DNA of 64,000 nucleotides from Lutibacter oricola (GCF_900106565.1 NZ_FNNJ01000004.1:124001-188000); one strand, 5' to 3'; shown: positions 49,143 to 58,305, counted from the stretch's first letter. Numbers and translations are program-made. Notes: generated by a model from the sequence alone, not told the origin.

Positions 49143-51245
49143 ATGAAAAAAATAGTTTACTTATTTGTAGTTCTATTATTTGCAGCTTGTTTGCCTTCAG
49201 AAAAGGTAAGCACTAGAATAGAATCGCCTAACAGTAAAAATGTAATTACGTTTGAACTAAATGAAGAAGGGCAGTTATTTTATAGTGTAAGTACATCAGA
49301 ATTAAAATTTATAAAGCCATCCGCTTTAGGGTTTAAATTAAAAAATCAATCGTTAAAAAATGATTTTGAAATTCTTTCTTCTGAAGAAAATTCTGAAAAT
49401 ACACAATGGAAAACCGTTTGGGGACAAAGAGAAACTGTTATAAATAATTTTAACGAATTAACACTTCATTTAAAGCAAAAGGAGTCTAATTTATTAGTAG
49501 ATGTAATTGCGCGTTCTTATAATGATGGTGTTGCGTTTAGGTATGTTTTTCCAGAGCAAGAAAATTTGAAAGATTTTGTAATTACTGATGAATTAACGGA
49601 GTTTAATTTTAATGGAGATTATAAAGCTTGGTGGAATTTTGCTGATTACGATAATTACGAAAAAGTATATTACAAATCACCAATTAGTAAAATAGGTGAT
49701 TCAATAAAGTTTGCTCGTAGACCTGATAAAGAGGAACGTGCAAACATGGCAAATACGCCAACAACTATTGAAGTGAATGATAATTTAGTTGTAAGTATTC
49801 ACGAAGCTGATTTAACTGATTATGCTGGAATGAATTTATTAAATACGTTAGATGGGTCAAAATTAAAAGCGCACCTAACACCTTGGCTAAATGGAGATTT
49901 AGTGAGAGCTTCAACACCATTTAAATCGCCTTGGAGAACTATTCAAATTGGTAAAACGGCAGGAGAGTTAGTAGAGTCAGATTTAATTATGAATTTGAAT
50001 CCGCCGTGTGCTTATGAAACAACAGATTGGATTGAAACTTATAAATACATTGGAATTTGGTGGGAATTACATATAGGAAAAACGGCTTGGGCTGAAAAAA
50101 CTCAATTTGGTAGACCCATAACAAAACCACACGGAGCAAATACAAAAAATGCAAAATATCATATAGATTTTGCAGCTAAACACGGAATTCCTGATGTGCT
50201 AATTGAAGGTTGGGACAAAGGTTGGGACAATATGGAAGGCTCTTGGACTGGTTATGGTATTTTTGATTGGAAAACTTCAACAGACGATTTTGATCTTGAA
50301 GAAGTTTGTAAATATGGGGCTGAAAAAGGAGTAAGAATGATGATGTATCACGAAACTATTTCAGATATAGATCATTACGAGCCTGCAATGGATGAGCTTT
50401 ATAAAATGTGTGCAGATTTAGGAATGAAAACGGTAAAAGTTGGCTATACTGGAGATGTAAATTACGATTACGATAAAAAAACATATCGTCAACATCATCA
50501 CGGTCAATATATGGTACGTCATTATAAAAAAATGGCACAAGCAGCAGCTAAACATAAACTGCTAATTGTAAATCACGAACCAATTAAATTTACAGGAGAA
50601 CAACGTACATACCCTAATTTAATGGCTAGAGAAGGTGCGCGAGGTCAAGAATACAATGCTTGGAGTGTTGGAAATTCTCCAGAGCACGGAGTTGTTTTAC
50701 CATTTACAAGAATTTTAGGTGGACCAATAGATTATACACCAGGTATTTTCGATATGATTTTACCTGATAAAGATTGGGCAAAGGGAAAGAAATTTAGAGT
50801 TCGTTCAACAATTTGTAAGCAATTAGCATATTATTTAACAATGTACAGCCCAATTCAAATGGCAGCAGATTTGCCTGAGAATTATGAAGGTAATGCAGCG
50901 TTCCAGTTTATTAAAGATGTACCAACAAATTGGTCGGAAAGTGTAGTTTTAAATAGTAAAATTGGAGATTATTATACAGTTGCTAGAAAAGAAAGAGGAA
51001 CTGAAAATTGGTATTTAGGAAGTATAAGCGATGAAAATTCAAGGGAGTTTGAAATTAATTTATCATTTCTTTCTGAAGGAAAAAAATATGAAGCTACAAT
51101 TTATGCTGATGCCGCGGATACAGATTGGGATTCAAATCCTGAAGCTTTCGAGATTTTAACAAAAGAAGTTTTTTCAAAAGATAAATTAAAAATTAAGCTT
51201 GCTGCTGGTGGAGGACAAGCAATTCAGTTTAAAGTATTAGATTAG
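49143..51245 (+). CDS. GH97 glycoside hydrolase, inverting type, lipoprotein
   Basis: A 700-residue protein with lipobox Cys16 (LFAAC). GH97_N super-sandwich covers about residues 25-290, the TIM barrel about 295-590 and the C-terminal sandwich about 600-700. In GH97, SusB-like inverting members use two Glu as base and one as acid. The matching residues here are Glu404 (YHETISDI), Glu479 (NHEPIKFTG) and Glu514 (PEHGVVLPF). Retaining alpha-galactosidase members instead have an Asp nucleophile where this protein has Gly434 (VKVGYTG). It therefore cuts an alpha-linked residue by inversion. As the only alpha-exo-acting enzyme in the cluster, it may remove L-galactose. Confidence 0.9.
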   Translation: MKKIVYLFVVLLFAACLPSEKVSTRIESPNSKNVITFELNEEGQLFYSVSTSELKFIKPSALGFKLKNQSLKNDFEILSSEENSENTQWKTVWGQRETVINNFNELTLHLKQKESNLLVDVIARSYNDGVAFRYVFPEQENLKDFVITDELTEFNFNGDYKAWWNFADYDNYEKVYYKSPISKIGDSIKFARRPDKEERANMANTPTTIEVNDNLVVSIHEADLTDYAGMNLLNTLDGSKLKAHLTPWLNGDLVRASTPFKSPWRTIQIGKTAGELVESDLIMNLNPPCAYETTDWIETYKYIGIWWELHIGKTAWAEKTQFGRPITKPHGANTKNAKYHIDFAAKHGIPDVLIEGWDKGWDNMEGSWTGYGIFDWKTSTDDFDLEEVCKYGAEKGVRMMMYHETISDIDHYEPAMDELYKMCADLGMKTVKVGYTGDVNYDYDKKTYRQHHHGQYMVRHYKKMAQAAAKHKLLIVNHEPIKFTGEQRTYPNLMAREGARGQEYNAWSVGNSPEHGVVLPFTRILGGPIDYTPGIFDMILPDKDWAKGKKFRVRSTICKQLAYYLTMYSPIQMAADLPENYEGNAAFQFIKDVPTNWSESVVLNSKIGDYYTVARKERGTENWYLGSISDENSREFEINLSFLSEGKKYEATIYADAADTDWDSNPEAFEILTKEVFSKDKLKIKLAAGGGQAIQFKVLD

Positions 51246-51249
51246 AACA

Positions 51250-51333
51250 CGTCATTCTGAACTTGTTTCAGAATCTCATCTGACTGATAACAAATCATGT
51301 GAGTACCTGAAATAAATTCAAGTTGATGAAAAT
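51250..51333. repeat. Inverted-pair intergenic repeat element, copy 1
   Basis: A module of about 29 bases (CATTCTGAACTTGTTTCAGA core at 51253-51272) is followed about 25 bases later by a related module in reverse orientation (CCTGAAATAAATTCAAG core). Each module is itself a small hairpin. It lies between GH97 and the second sulfatase. The same design occurs at 55821-55954. Confidence 0.6.
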
Positions 51334-51458
51334 TACGCTTTTCTGAATTTATTTCTTATATGTGTAATTAATCATATGTAGTAGTTATAAAAACAAATGA
51401 ATAATTTGTTTGCAAATATCTCAATTACTTTTATTTCGAAATATATTAATATAAAATT

Positions 51459-52886
51459 ATGAAATCTAAACTAGCTATTTTATTACTAGCAATCATTTGT
51501 TTTTCTTGTACCGAAAAGAAAACAACTGAAAGTACTTCAACAATTGAAAAGAAAAATACAACTAAACCCAATATTATCGTAGTACTTACGGATGATCAAG
51601 GTTGGGCAGATGTTGGTTTTAACGGTGCAACAGATATTCCAACACCAAATTTAGATAAAATGGCTGGAGAAGGAGTTATTTTCTCAAATGGATATGTATC
51701 ACACCCATATTGTAGTCCGTCTAGAGCAGGTTTGTTAACTGGTCGTTATCAGGCACGTTTTGGTCACGATTGTAATATGCCTTATGATATGGAAGGAGAC
51801 GCAACAGTTGGTACTCCGTTATCTGAAAAAATGATGCCTGAGGCTTTTAAAGAATTAGGATATAGAACAAGTGCAATTGGAAAATGGCATTTAGGAGATC
51901 ACGAAGATTTATGGCCACCAGCACAAGGATTTGACCATTGGTTTGGTTTTCCAGGTGGAGGAATGAACTTTTGGGGAATTTCAAAAAATAAAATCAATAC
52001 AATTTATAGAGATAGAAAAGTTGTTCCAGAAGATGAATTAACTTATTTAACAGATGATTTTACTGATGAAGCAATAGATTTTATTACAAAAAAGGATGAA
52101 AAACCTTTCTTTATGTATTTGGCTTATAATGCACCTCACGCGCCAGATCACGCAACAAAACGTTATTTAGAAAAAACAAAACACATTGAGTATGCTGGTA
52201 GAAGTATTTACGGAGCAATGGTAAATGGGGTAGATCATTCTGTTGGTAGAATTGATTCAACTTTGGTTGCAAATGGAATGAAAAACAATACTGTTATTGT
52301 TTATTTAAGTGATAACGGAGGTAGAGCCGAGCACGCAGATAATAGACCTTATAGAGGACATAAAGGAATGTTGTTTGAAGGTGGAATTAAAGTTCCGTTT
52401 TATATTACATATCCAAACGGAATTAAACCAAACCAAGTGTATGACGAGCCAGTTATATCTTTAGATTTATTTCCAACGTTGTTAAATTTAGCTGGAGGAG
52501 ATGCTTCTAAAGAAACACAATTGGAAGGAAAAGATTTACTGCCATATATAAATAAAGAAGTTACAAATAAGCCACACGAAATTATGTTTTGGCGTTCAGT
52601 TGGTGGATTTGAATATGCTGTAAGAAAAGGAAACTTTAAGTTGTATAAAAGTTCTTATAAGGATAAAACCTTGTTATTTGATTTAGAAAAAGATGCTTAT
52701 GAAAGAATTGATATTTCAGGTAACCATCCAGAGGTTATGGCTGAATTAGAAGCCGCTTATAAGGAGTGGGATTCGAAAAATATTCCTCCACAATGGTTTG
52801 ATCCTCACCCAGAGAATGTACTAAAAGAAGAAAAAAGATTTCAAGCAACAAGAAACAGATCTTTAAGACCTAAAGCAAAAAAATAA
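51459..52886 (+). CDS. Lipoprotein S1 sulfatase (CxPxR type)
   Basis: A 475-residue sulfatase with lipobox Cys17 (CFSC) and a Ser/Thr/Lys-rich linker. PNIIVVLTDDQGWADVGFNG carries metal-binding Asp residues. The formylglycine site is Cys85 in CSPSRAGLLTGRYQARFG, the classical form. GKWHLGD, YNAPHAPDHA and YLSDNGGRAEHADNRPYRGHKGMLFEGGIKVPF complete the arylsulfatase core. It is only distantly similar to the first sulfatase of the locus, so the two probably remove sulfate from different positions or chain contexts. Activation needs a formylglycine-generating or anaerobic maturase enzyme, which is not in this window. A terminator follows. Confidence 0.92.
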   Translation: MKSKLAILLLAIICFSCTEKKTTESTSTIEKKNTTKPNIIVVLTDDQGWADVGFNGATDIPTPNLDKMAGEGVIFSNGYVSHPYCSPSRAGLLTGRYQARFGHDCNMPYDMEGDATVGTPLSEKMMPEAFKELGYRTSAIGKWHLGDHEDLWPPAQGFDHWFGFPGGGMNFWGISKNKINTIYRDRKVVPEDELTYLTDDFTDEAIDFITKKDEKPFFMYLAYNAPHAPDHATKRYLEKTKHIEYAGRSIYGAMVNGVDHSVGRIDSTLVANGMKNNTVIVYLSDNGGRAEHADNRPYRGHKGMLFEGGIKVPFYITYPNGIKPNQVYDEPVISLDLFPTLLNLAGGDASKETQLEGKDLLPYINKEVTNKPHEIMFWRSVGGFEYAVRKGNFKLYKSSYKDKTLLFDLEKDAYERIDISGNHPEVMAELEAAYKEWDSKNIPPQWFDPHPENVLKEEKRFQATRNRSLRPKAKK

Positions 52887-52907
52887 TATATTGTAAAATA
52901 GATAATT

Positions 52908-52940
52908 AAAAAGAGAAGTATTTAATACTTCTCTTTTTTT
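52908..52940 (+). terminator. Rho-independent terminator after the second sulfatase
   Basis: The near-perfect palindrome AAAAAGAGAAGTATT / AATACTTCTCTTTTT is followed by a T-run, 22 bases after the stop codon. Confidence 0.88.
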
Positions 52941-53038
52941 GTTTTTATTAATCAATTGAAGTAGTAAATAGGACAATTGATATAGTTGATTTTTGTATGA
53001 AGTTATACTTTTATTTGAAGTTTTAAACAAAATCAATT

Positions 53039-54007
53039 ATGAATATATTCAATTCTAAAAAACTATATTTTATAGTGTTATTTATTGTCACTTGTTCTAT
53101 TAATTTAAAGGCTCAAGATGTAGATAAAGTGTTATTTATTAAATCTGTTCCAGTAATAATGAAAAGTCAAGGTTCTTACACTTTTAAAGTAGGTTATGTA
53201 GCAACAGGTAATAGAGATATTAGTGTTGAACTTAGCGGTGGTCCAAATAAATATTGGGCTGGTACAACAATAAGTGTTAATAAAGGGCAAGGTATTAAAG
53301 AAATTCAATTTGCACCTAATAAATCACCAGGTTTTGGAGCTGGTTATAGATTAGTTTTATCTATAAAACCTAAAGGAGGTGATTGGAGAACTACAATAGC
53401 TGCTAGAGTAATAAATAATTTAGAGTTTGTAAAAAAAGACATTCCTTTTGTAGATGATGCTTCGTTTTCATTAGCTACACCAACGGTAGTTGAAAGTGCA
53501 GATGTTCAAAAATTTAATATAGATTATAGTGTTAGTAAACCACAATTTATTCAAGTTTCTATCTGGGATGAAAGTAAATGGATTGCAACTTCTCAAAAAA
53601 TTACGGTAGAGCCAGGTAAAGGAACCAAAAAAGTTGAAGTTCCTTTAGCACCTTTAAAAGAAGGTGACAAATATAAATTTTTGTTAACCTTTGGAGATCA
53701 AGAAGCTTTTGATAAAAAAACATATGCCCAAAAAGAAATTTCTGGAGTAAAAGTAATTAAGGCAGTAAAAAAGTTAACTATTAAAGAGGTGAATGAGAAG
53801 AGTATACAAATTTCTTTAAATAAAGCATCTAAAATTTTAACATTACCAGGCAATACAACTTATGATTTTATTAGAATAATTGCTATGAATGGACAAACGT
53901 TAATAGAGGTTGCAAAATCTAATTCTATTGATTTAACAGGCTTGCCACAAGGGGCGTATTTCGCAATTACAAGTACAGATGATTATTACAAATTTGTTAA
54001 GTTTTAA
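53039..54007 (+). CDS. Secreted protein with two beta-sandwich modules and a sorting-like tail
   Basis: A 322-residue protein I cannot assign to a named family. The signal peptide is residues 1-25 (ending NLKAQ). Two modules of about 95 residues follow (roughly 33-125 and 145-240). Both have the pattern polar-YxVxxxxxIxVxxxD/GG...W.A...xxVxxGxGxKxxxV and an aromatic-rich centre, suggesting an internal duplication. The last ~75 residues (IRIIAMNGQTLIEVAKSNSIDLTGLPQGAYFAITSTDDYYKFVKF) look like a type A T9SS sorting domain. The GH86 gene starts 3 bases after its stop. A role in binding galactan or helping the GH86 at the cell surface is inference. Confidence 0.7.
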   Translation: MNIFNSKKLYFIVLFIVTCSINLKAQDVDKVLFIKSVPVIMKSQGSYTFKVGYVATGNRDISVELSGGPNKYWAGTTISVNKGQGIKEIQFAPNKSPGFGAGYRLVLSIKPKGGDWRTTIAARVINNLEFVKKDIPFVDDASFSLATPTVVESADVQKFNIDYSVSKPQFIQVSIWDESKWIATSQKITVEPGKGTKKVEVPLAPLKEGDKYKFLLTFGDQEAFDKKTYAQKEISGVKVIKAVKKLTIKEVNEKSIQISLNKASKILTLPGNTTYDFIRIIAMNGQTLIEVAKSNSIDLTGLPQGAYFAITSTDDYYKFVKF

Positions 54008-54010
54008 ATT

Positions 54011-55819
54011 ATGAAAAAGCATTTAGTTTATATAGTTTTATTTGTTTGTGTATTGTCTAATGCACAAAACAAAGTAAGTGTAGATTTTTCTACCCAAAAA
54101 TTTATTGGAGATCAAAGTGAATTAAGTAGAGAAAAATACTTTTCAATGCATGGTTCATATACAGATTTTGCTCTTGAATCGGAATCAAATTATTTATTCA
54201 ACAAACTAGGAATCGAATTTGGAAGAACATTTGGGGCTGCAAAACCTTTTAGAAATAAAAAAAGTATTGAACCAACTATAAATAACGCTAAAGCGTTTGC
54301 TAAAAAGAATGCAAGCCATTATGTAAATTCACCGTTATTTAAAGATTATAAAACTCGAGATTTAATTATTACAGATCATCCACGTGAAGCTTTTCAGTTA
54401 AACGTAGATTATGAAAAAGTAGCCGCATATAATGCTGAATATATTAAAAATGCGTATCCAGTTATGCCAAAATATTACGAGGTAATTAATGAACCTTTTG
54501 TACATACAATGGATTTTGTTAAATCTTGGGATAAATCGAATATGGTTATTACAGAGATGAGTAAACTTTACAATGAAGTAGGGAAAAAAATTCATGAAGA
54601 AGTTCCAGCCATTATGGTTGGTGGCTATTGCTCAGCTTGGCCAGAGGTTGATATGAAAGACTTTGATCATTGGAATACAAGGATGAAGAAATTTATGGAT
54701 ATTGCTGGAGCAAATATGGATTTCTTTTCAACTCATATTTACGATGGAAGAAACGTAACAGGAAACTTTACTTACCGTTCTGGTAGTAATTCTGAAGCAA
54801 TTCTTGATTTAATAGAAGCGTATAGCTATAAAAAATGGGGAGTTGTAAAACCTCATCTTATTTCAGAATATGGCTATACAGCAAAAGGAATGCAAGGAAA
54901 ACCGTATTCTGCAGCCTCAGACGGAATTTGTTTAGTGTCCTATAACAAAATTTTAATGTCATTACTTGATAAATCAGATAGATTGTTAAAAGCAGTTCCA
55001 TTTATAACAGGGAAAGCTACTTGGTTTTACAATGATACAAGAAATGCTGATGGTAACCCTTACCCTTGGGTAATGCTTAGAAAAACGAAGAGTGGTTTAT
55101 ATAAATACACACACTTAAAGAAATTTTATGAATTATGGAAAGGTGTTGAAGGAAATAGAATTGACATTGCATCAAACAATCCAGACATTCAAGTACATGC
55201 TTTTGCAAAAACAAATAAGGTTTATGTTGCCTTAAATAATATAGATACAAAAGAGCAAAAAGTTGCTTTAGATTTTCTTAACAATAGTAAAAACCAAATC
55301 AAAAACATAACATTAAAAAGATTGTATTTAACAGAAACTAATATTCCAAAATTGGTGTTTTTTACAAATCAAATTAATATTAGTGAAATTATTTTAAAGG
55401 AAGGTGAAACAGTTATTTTAGAAATAGATGTTGATAAAGTTGAGTTTAAGAAAACGATAAAAGAACAAAATTTCTACACCAAATCTTATCTTCAAAAAAT
55501 TGAAGCTAATAATGAATTGAGTTTTGAAATTGAAGATGTAAAATTAGCTTCAAGTGGACGTACTGCATTAAAAATGGGGTTAGGTAGAAAACACGAATTA
55601 AGTAAACAACCAATTATAACCATAAATGGTAATAAAATAAATGTTCCAAATAACTGGGCTGGTTATGATCAAAAACCTAGAGATGCCTTTTTTGGAGTTA
55701 TCAATATTCCATTTGATTATAAATACTTAAAAGAAGGTAATAATTCTGTTAAAATTACTTTTCCAGATGGTGGAGGGCACGTTAGTTCAGTAATTTTAAA
55801 TGTAGAAAATTATAACTAG
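54011..55819 (+). CDS. GH86 beta-agarase / beta-porphyranase
   Basis: A 602-residue secreted endo-hydrolase with signal peptide 1-18 (VLSNA). The TIM barrel covers about residues 25-385. The acid/base is Glu161 in YYEVINEPFVH and the nucleophile Glu286 in PHLISEYGYT, the clan GH-A pair. FGRTFGA, GGYCSAWPEVD, FFSTHIYDGRN and TWFYNDTRNADGNPYPWVMLR are GH86-like. C-terminal sandwich domains cover about 390-600. GH86 enzymes cut the beta-1,4 bond in agarose or, in porphyranases, next to L-galactose-6-sulfate. The L-galactose operon and sulfatases in the same locus favour porphyran. No C-terminal sorting domain is evident. Confidence 0.88.
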   Translation: MKKHLVYIVLFVCVLSNAQNKVSVDFSTQKFIGDQSELSREKYFSMHGSYTDFALESESNYLFNKLGIEFGRTFGAAKPFRNKKSIEPTINNAKAFAKKNASHYVNSPLFKDYKTRDLIITDHPREAFQLNVDYEKVAAYNAEYIKNAYPVMPKYYEVINEPFVHTMDFVKSWDKSNMVITEMSKLYNEVGKKIHEEVPAIMVGGYCSAWPEVDMKDFDHWNTRMKKFMDIAGANMDFFSTHIYDGRNVTGNFTYRSGSNSEAILDLIEAYSYKKWGVVKPHLISEYGYTAKGMQGKPYSAASDGICLVSYNKILMSLLDKSDRLLKAVPFITGKATWFYNDTRNADGNPYPWVMLRKTKSGLYKYTHLKKFYELWKGVEGNRIDIASNNPDIQVHAFAKTNKVYVALNNIDTKEQKVALDFLNNSKNQIKNITLKRLYLTETNIPKLVFFTNQINISEIILKEGETVILEIDVDKVEFKKTIKEQNFYTKSYLQKIEANNELSFEIEDVKLASSGRTALKMGLGRKHELSKQPIITINGNKINVPNNWAGYDQKPRDAFFGVINIPFDYKYLKEGNNSVKITFPDGGGHVSSVILNVENYN

Positions 55820-55820
55820 A

Positions 55821-55954
55821 AAAAAGCTTGTCTAAAAAGTGAAATTAGCATCAACCTGTATTTCATTCAGGTTCTCAAAATGATTGATTGTTATATAATG
55901 AGATTTTGAAGTAAATTCAAAAGGATGTTTTCTAGCTTTTTAGATAAGCTTTTT
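55821..55954. repeat. Inverted-pair intergenic repeat element, copy 2, with terminal inverted repeats
   Basis: Outer arms AAAAAGCTTGTCTAAAAAG (55821-55839) and CTTTTTAGATAAGCTTTTT (55936-55954) pair except at one position. Inside are two copies in opposite orientation of a ~29-base module, CAT-x4-TGAATTTATTTCA-x3-TCTCA in consensus, as in copy 1. The right arm reaches the stop codon of the peptidase gene. It resembles a non-autonomous mobile repeat, and the folded ends could also stop transcription from both sides. Confidence 0.7.
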
Positions 55955-57108
55955 TATAAACTTAGTTTTTTTCTAAGCTTTTTATTAAGTCCTTCCTTAT
56001 GAACTAAAACCGAAATAGTTTTAAGCTTAAAAAACGGTTTGCTCATATAAACATAACCATCATTTCCAATTCTTTCGCTATTGCCTCCCCAAGAGTTTTT
56101 TACTTTATAATATTCATTGCCTTTTTGATCTTTAACCATACCAACAATGTGCATTAAATGATCATCAGTAGTATTAAAGTTTTCAAATTCTTGTTGTCTA
56201 AATTCTGGAGTAATATTTTTTTCTTCAACAATATATGTAAGTCCTTTTTTATTGTTTTCTGGATTGTTTGGTATAATTGCAACACCAAATTTAGATGAAA
56301 ATGTTTTTTCAGAAACATCGCAATCTAACGCAAGAGTATAACCTTTTTTAAGTGCATTATCTACTTCAACAATTAAATCATCTAATTCAATATTATAAAA
56401 TAAACCGTTCGAAAAATTATCTGGTATGTTTAATACAAATGAAGTATTGTATGGTTGATGTAAAAATGAAGTTAATGTAACATAATCTGAAGTTTTTAAT
56501 TTTGTCATTTTTAAAAACGTATTAGGTGTGTAAAACTTATTGTTGAATAAAAAGTTATCTGGAGTTTTACCTAAATGTTTATCTAAAATTGAATCTACTG
56601 CCACCTTCCAATTAGGTGTTTTTGAATCTTTATCGTTTTTAATGTATGCATCTAAAACCACTTTTAATTCGGGAACAATTTTTTTGTGATCGTGTTTTGT
56701 AGCGCCATTTAAAAGCCCAGAATATGCAGATTCTGGTACTAAACCAAATTGATTAATTGAATTAAGAACATCGTGCGCTAAACCACCTTCGCTAAATTGT
56801 ATTTTACCTTGACGCATTACATAATTCCAAGCTTTTTTTGGATACGTATAGCGTACATTATACATTTCAGAAATATCTATCATTTCACCTGAAGTTCTAA
56901 AAATTTCAGATTCAATAAAAGAAGAAGAAGCAAAACTCCAGCAAGTACCAGTAATTCCTTGGCTTTTTACTGCAGAAGCTTCTACATCTACAACGGTTGT
57001 AAAATTATAAGTTTCTTGGCTTGGTAAATTAACTTTTACTGTATTGCCTTCTTGAGCAAATAATAAGGCATTGGCAAAAATGCTAATTGTAAGTATGTAT
57101 TTTTTCAT
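55954..57108 (-). CDS. Secreted C1-family cysteine peptidase (bleomycin hydrolase / PepC-like)
   Basis: A 384-residue papain-fold protein with a signal peptide (residues 1-19, LLFAQ). The active-site Cys56 lies in QGITGTCWSFASSS, His317 in DDHLMHIVGM and Asn338 in YKVKNSWGG, so the triad is complete. The insert between Cys and His with AWNYVMRQGKIQFSEGGLAHDVLN matches aminopeptidase C / bleomycin hydrolase, which are normally cytoplasmic; a signal peptide here means periplasmic or secreted action. It is the last of a three-gene minus-strand operon, 15 bases after the esterase-fold gene. Its stop codon touches a repeat element. Confidence 0.9.
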   Translation of the reverse strand: MKKYILTISIFANALLFAQEGNTVKVNLPSQETYNFTTVVDVEASAVKSQGITGTCWSFASSSFIESEIFRTSGEMIDISEMYNVRYTYPKKAWNYVMRQGKIQFSEGGLAHDVLNSINQFGLVPESAYSGLLNGATKHDHKKIVPELKVVLDAYIKNDKDSKTPNWKVAVDSILDKHLGKTPDNFLFNNKFYTPNTFLKMTKLKTSDYVTLTSFLHQPYNTSFVLNIPDNFSNGLFYNIELDDLIVEVDNALKKGYTLALDCDVSEKTFSSKFGVAIIPNNPENNKKGLTYIVEEKNITPEFRQQEFENFNTTDDHLMHIVGMVKDQKGNEYYKVKNSWGGNSERIGNDGYVYMSKPFFKLKTISVLVHKEGLNKKLRKKLSL

Positions 57109-57123
57109 AATTTAATTTCTTTT

Positions 57124-58290
57124 TTAATTAGCGTCTCTTAATTTTAAAACGCGTTCTATATTTTCATAATAAGCATCAGAATTTGCATCATCTTCAGGTA
57201 ATTTCATGTATCCATTTTTATAATATTTTAATGCTTGCTTATATTTTTTTCCAGTTTCATAAAAGCGACCAATATAATAATCGCCTAGTGGAGATTCTTT
57301 ATATAGGTTATTAATCATTTCACCAAAATCTTTTAAATAATCCCCGTTTTCTTTATCTAAAATTATAGACTCAACCGCATAAATATCTCGTTCGCGTATT
57401 TTTACATTACTTCCAAAAAGGTAGTCTATTTCTACATATTTATTTTCTAGATATGCAATAGCATCTGCAGGAGATAAATGTTTTATATTTTTTTCAAATT
57501 CTTGCTTTGAAATAGGAGAATATAATTCGAATATAAAAGCAAGCGCGTTTGGTATAGATTGGCCTATAGATGAAGTTTTAGTGCTATTTTTAAAATAATT
57601 GTATTTGTATTTAAATAGCTCGTTACTTGTACCTTTTATTACAGCGTTAGTAGTAGCAATATGTTTTTTCCTCTTTTCGGAGTTGTAATCGCCATTACTC
57701 ATATAATAGTAAATGTTTTCATCTTGAATAACCGGTATTTTATTCTGAATCATAGCTGGCATATCCATTGCAAAATATGGGTTTATTGTTACAAATGCAT
57801 TAAACCCAGGATAATCTTCTACTAAAAAATAATTGATAAAATTGGCCGTTAATGTACTACCAACAATAGTTTTAAAAGGAGAAACTCTATAGTTTTCTTC
57901 AAAATAATTAATTAATTCACTTCTAACAAATCTATAAAAAGCAGCACCTTTTTCGGTAGGTAAACTGTTTTCTTTTGAATAGGAACAATCTTCGTAGCGT
58001 GCGTCGTTATAATTTTGGTTTATACCTACAATAATTTGTTCTGGTGCTTCTTCTTTTTTAGCAAAAAGAATGGCATTTCCAACGTAAGTATCGAATAAAA
58101 ATTCTGCATCTAAAACTATAGTTAATGGGTAAACCTTTGTGGAGTCTGAATAATAACTTGGCGGTATGTAGATTTTTAAAAAACGGTCAATACCTAATTC
58201 TTGCGAATCAAAATTTTTAGTTTTTACATGCTGAGCCTTCATAGCTGATACTGTAAAAATTACAATTAATAACGTAGTAAAATATTTCAT
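57124..58290 (-). CDS. Secreted esterase-fold protein with TPR-like tail, nucleophile lost
   Basis: A 388-residue protein with a signal peptide (1-19, SAMKA). The putative esterase (Fes/EstD) fold covers residues 25-250: RFLKIYIPPSYYSDSTKVYPLTIVLDAEF, IIVGINQNYNDARYEDCSYSK, FVTINPYFAMDMP. Where active members have GHSLGG, this one reads GSTLTA (residues 144-149), so the nucleophilic Ser is Thr146 and the following glycines are gone. It may be a binding protein rather than an enzyme. The C-terminal ~60 residues (DYYIGRFYETGKKYKQALKYYKNGY) form a TPR-like repeat. It is the middle gene of an operon with 15-base gaps on both sides. Confidence 0.72.
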   Translation of the reverse strand: MKYFTTLLIVIFTVSAMKAQHVKTKNFDSQELGIDRFLKIYIPPSYYSDSTKVYPLTIVLDAEFLFDTYVGNAILFAKKEEAPEQIIVGINQNYNDARYEDCSYSKENSLPTEKGAAFYRFVRSELINYFEENYRVSPFKTIVGSTLTANFINYFLVEDYPGFNAFVTINPYFAMDMPAMIQNKIPVIQDENIYYYMSNGDYNSEKRKKHIATTNAVIKGTSNELFKYKYNYFKNSTKTSSIGQSIPNALAFIFELYSPISKQEFEKNIKHLSPADAIAYLENKYVEIDYLFGSNVKIRERDIYAVESIILDKENGDYLKDFGEMINNLYKESPLGDYYIGRFYETGKKYKQALKYYKNGYMKLPEDDANSDAYYENIERVLKLRDAN

Positions 58291-58305
58291 AATTATTTTT
58301 TTAAT

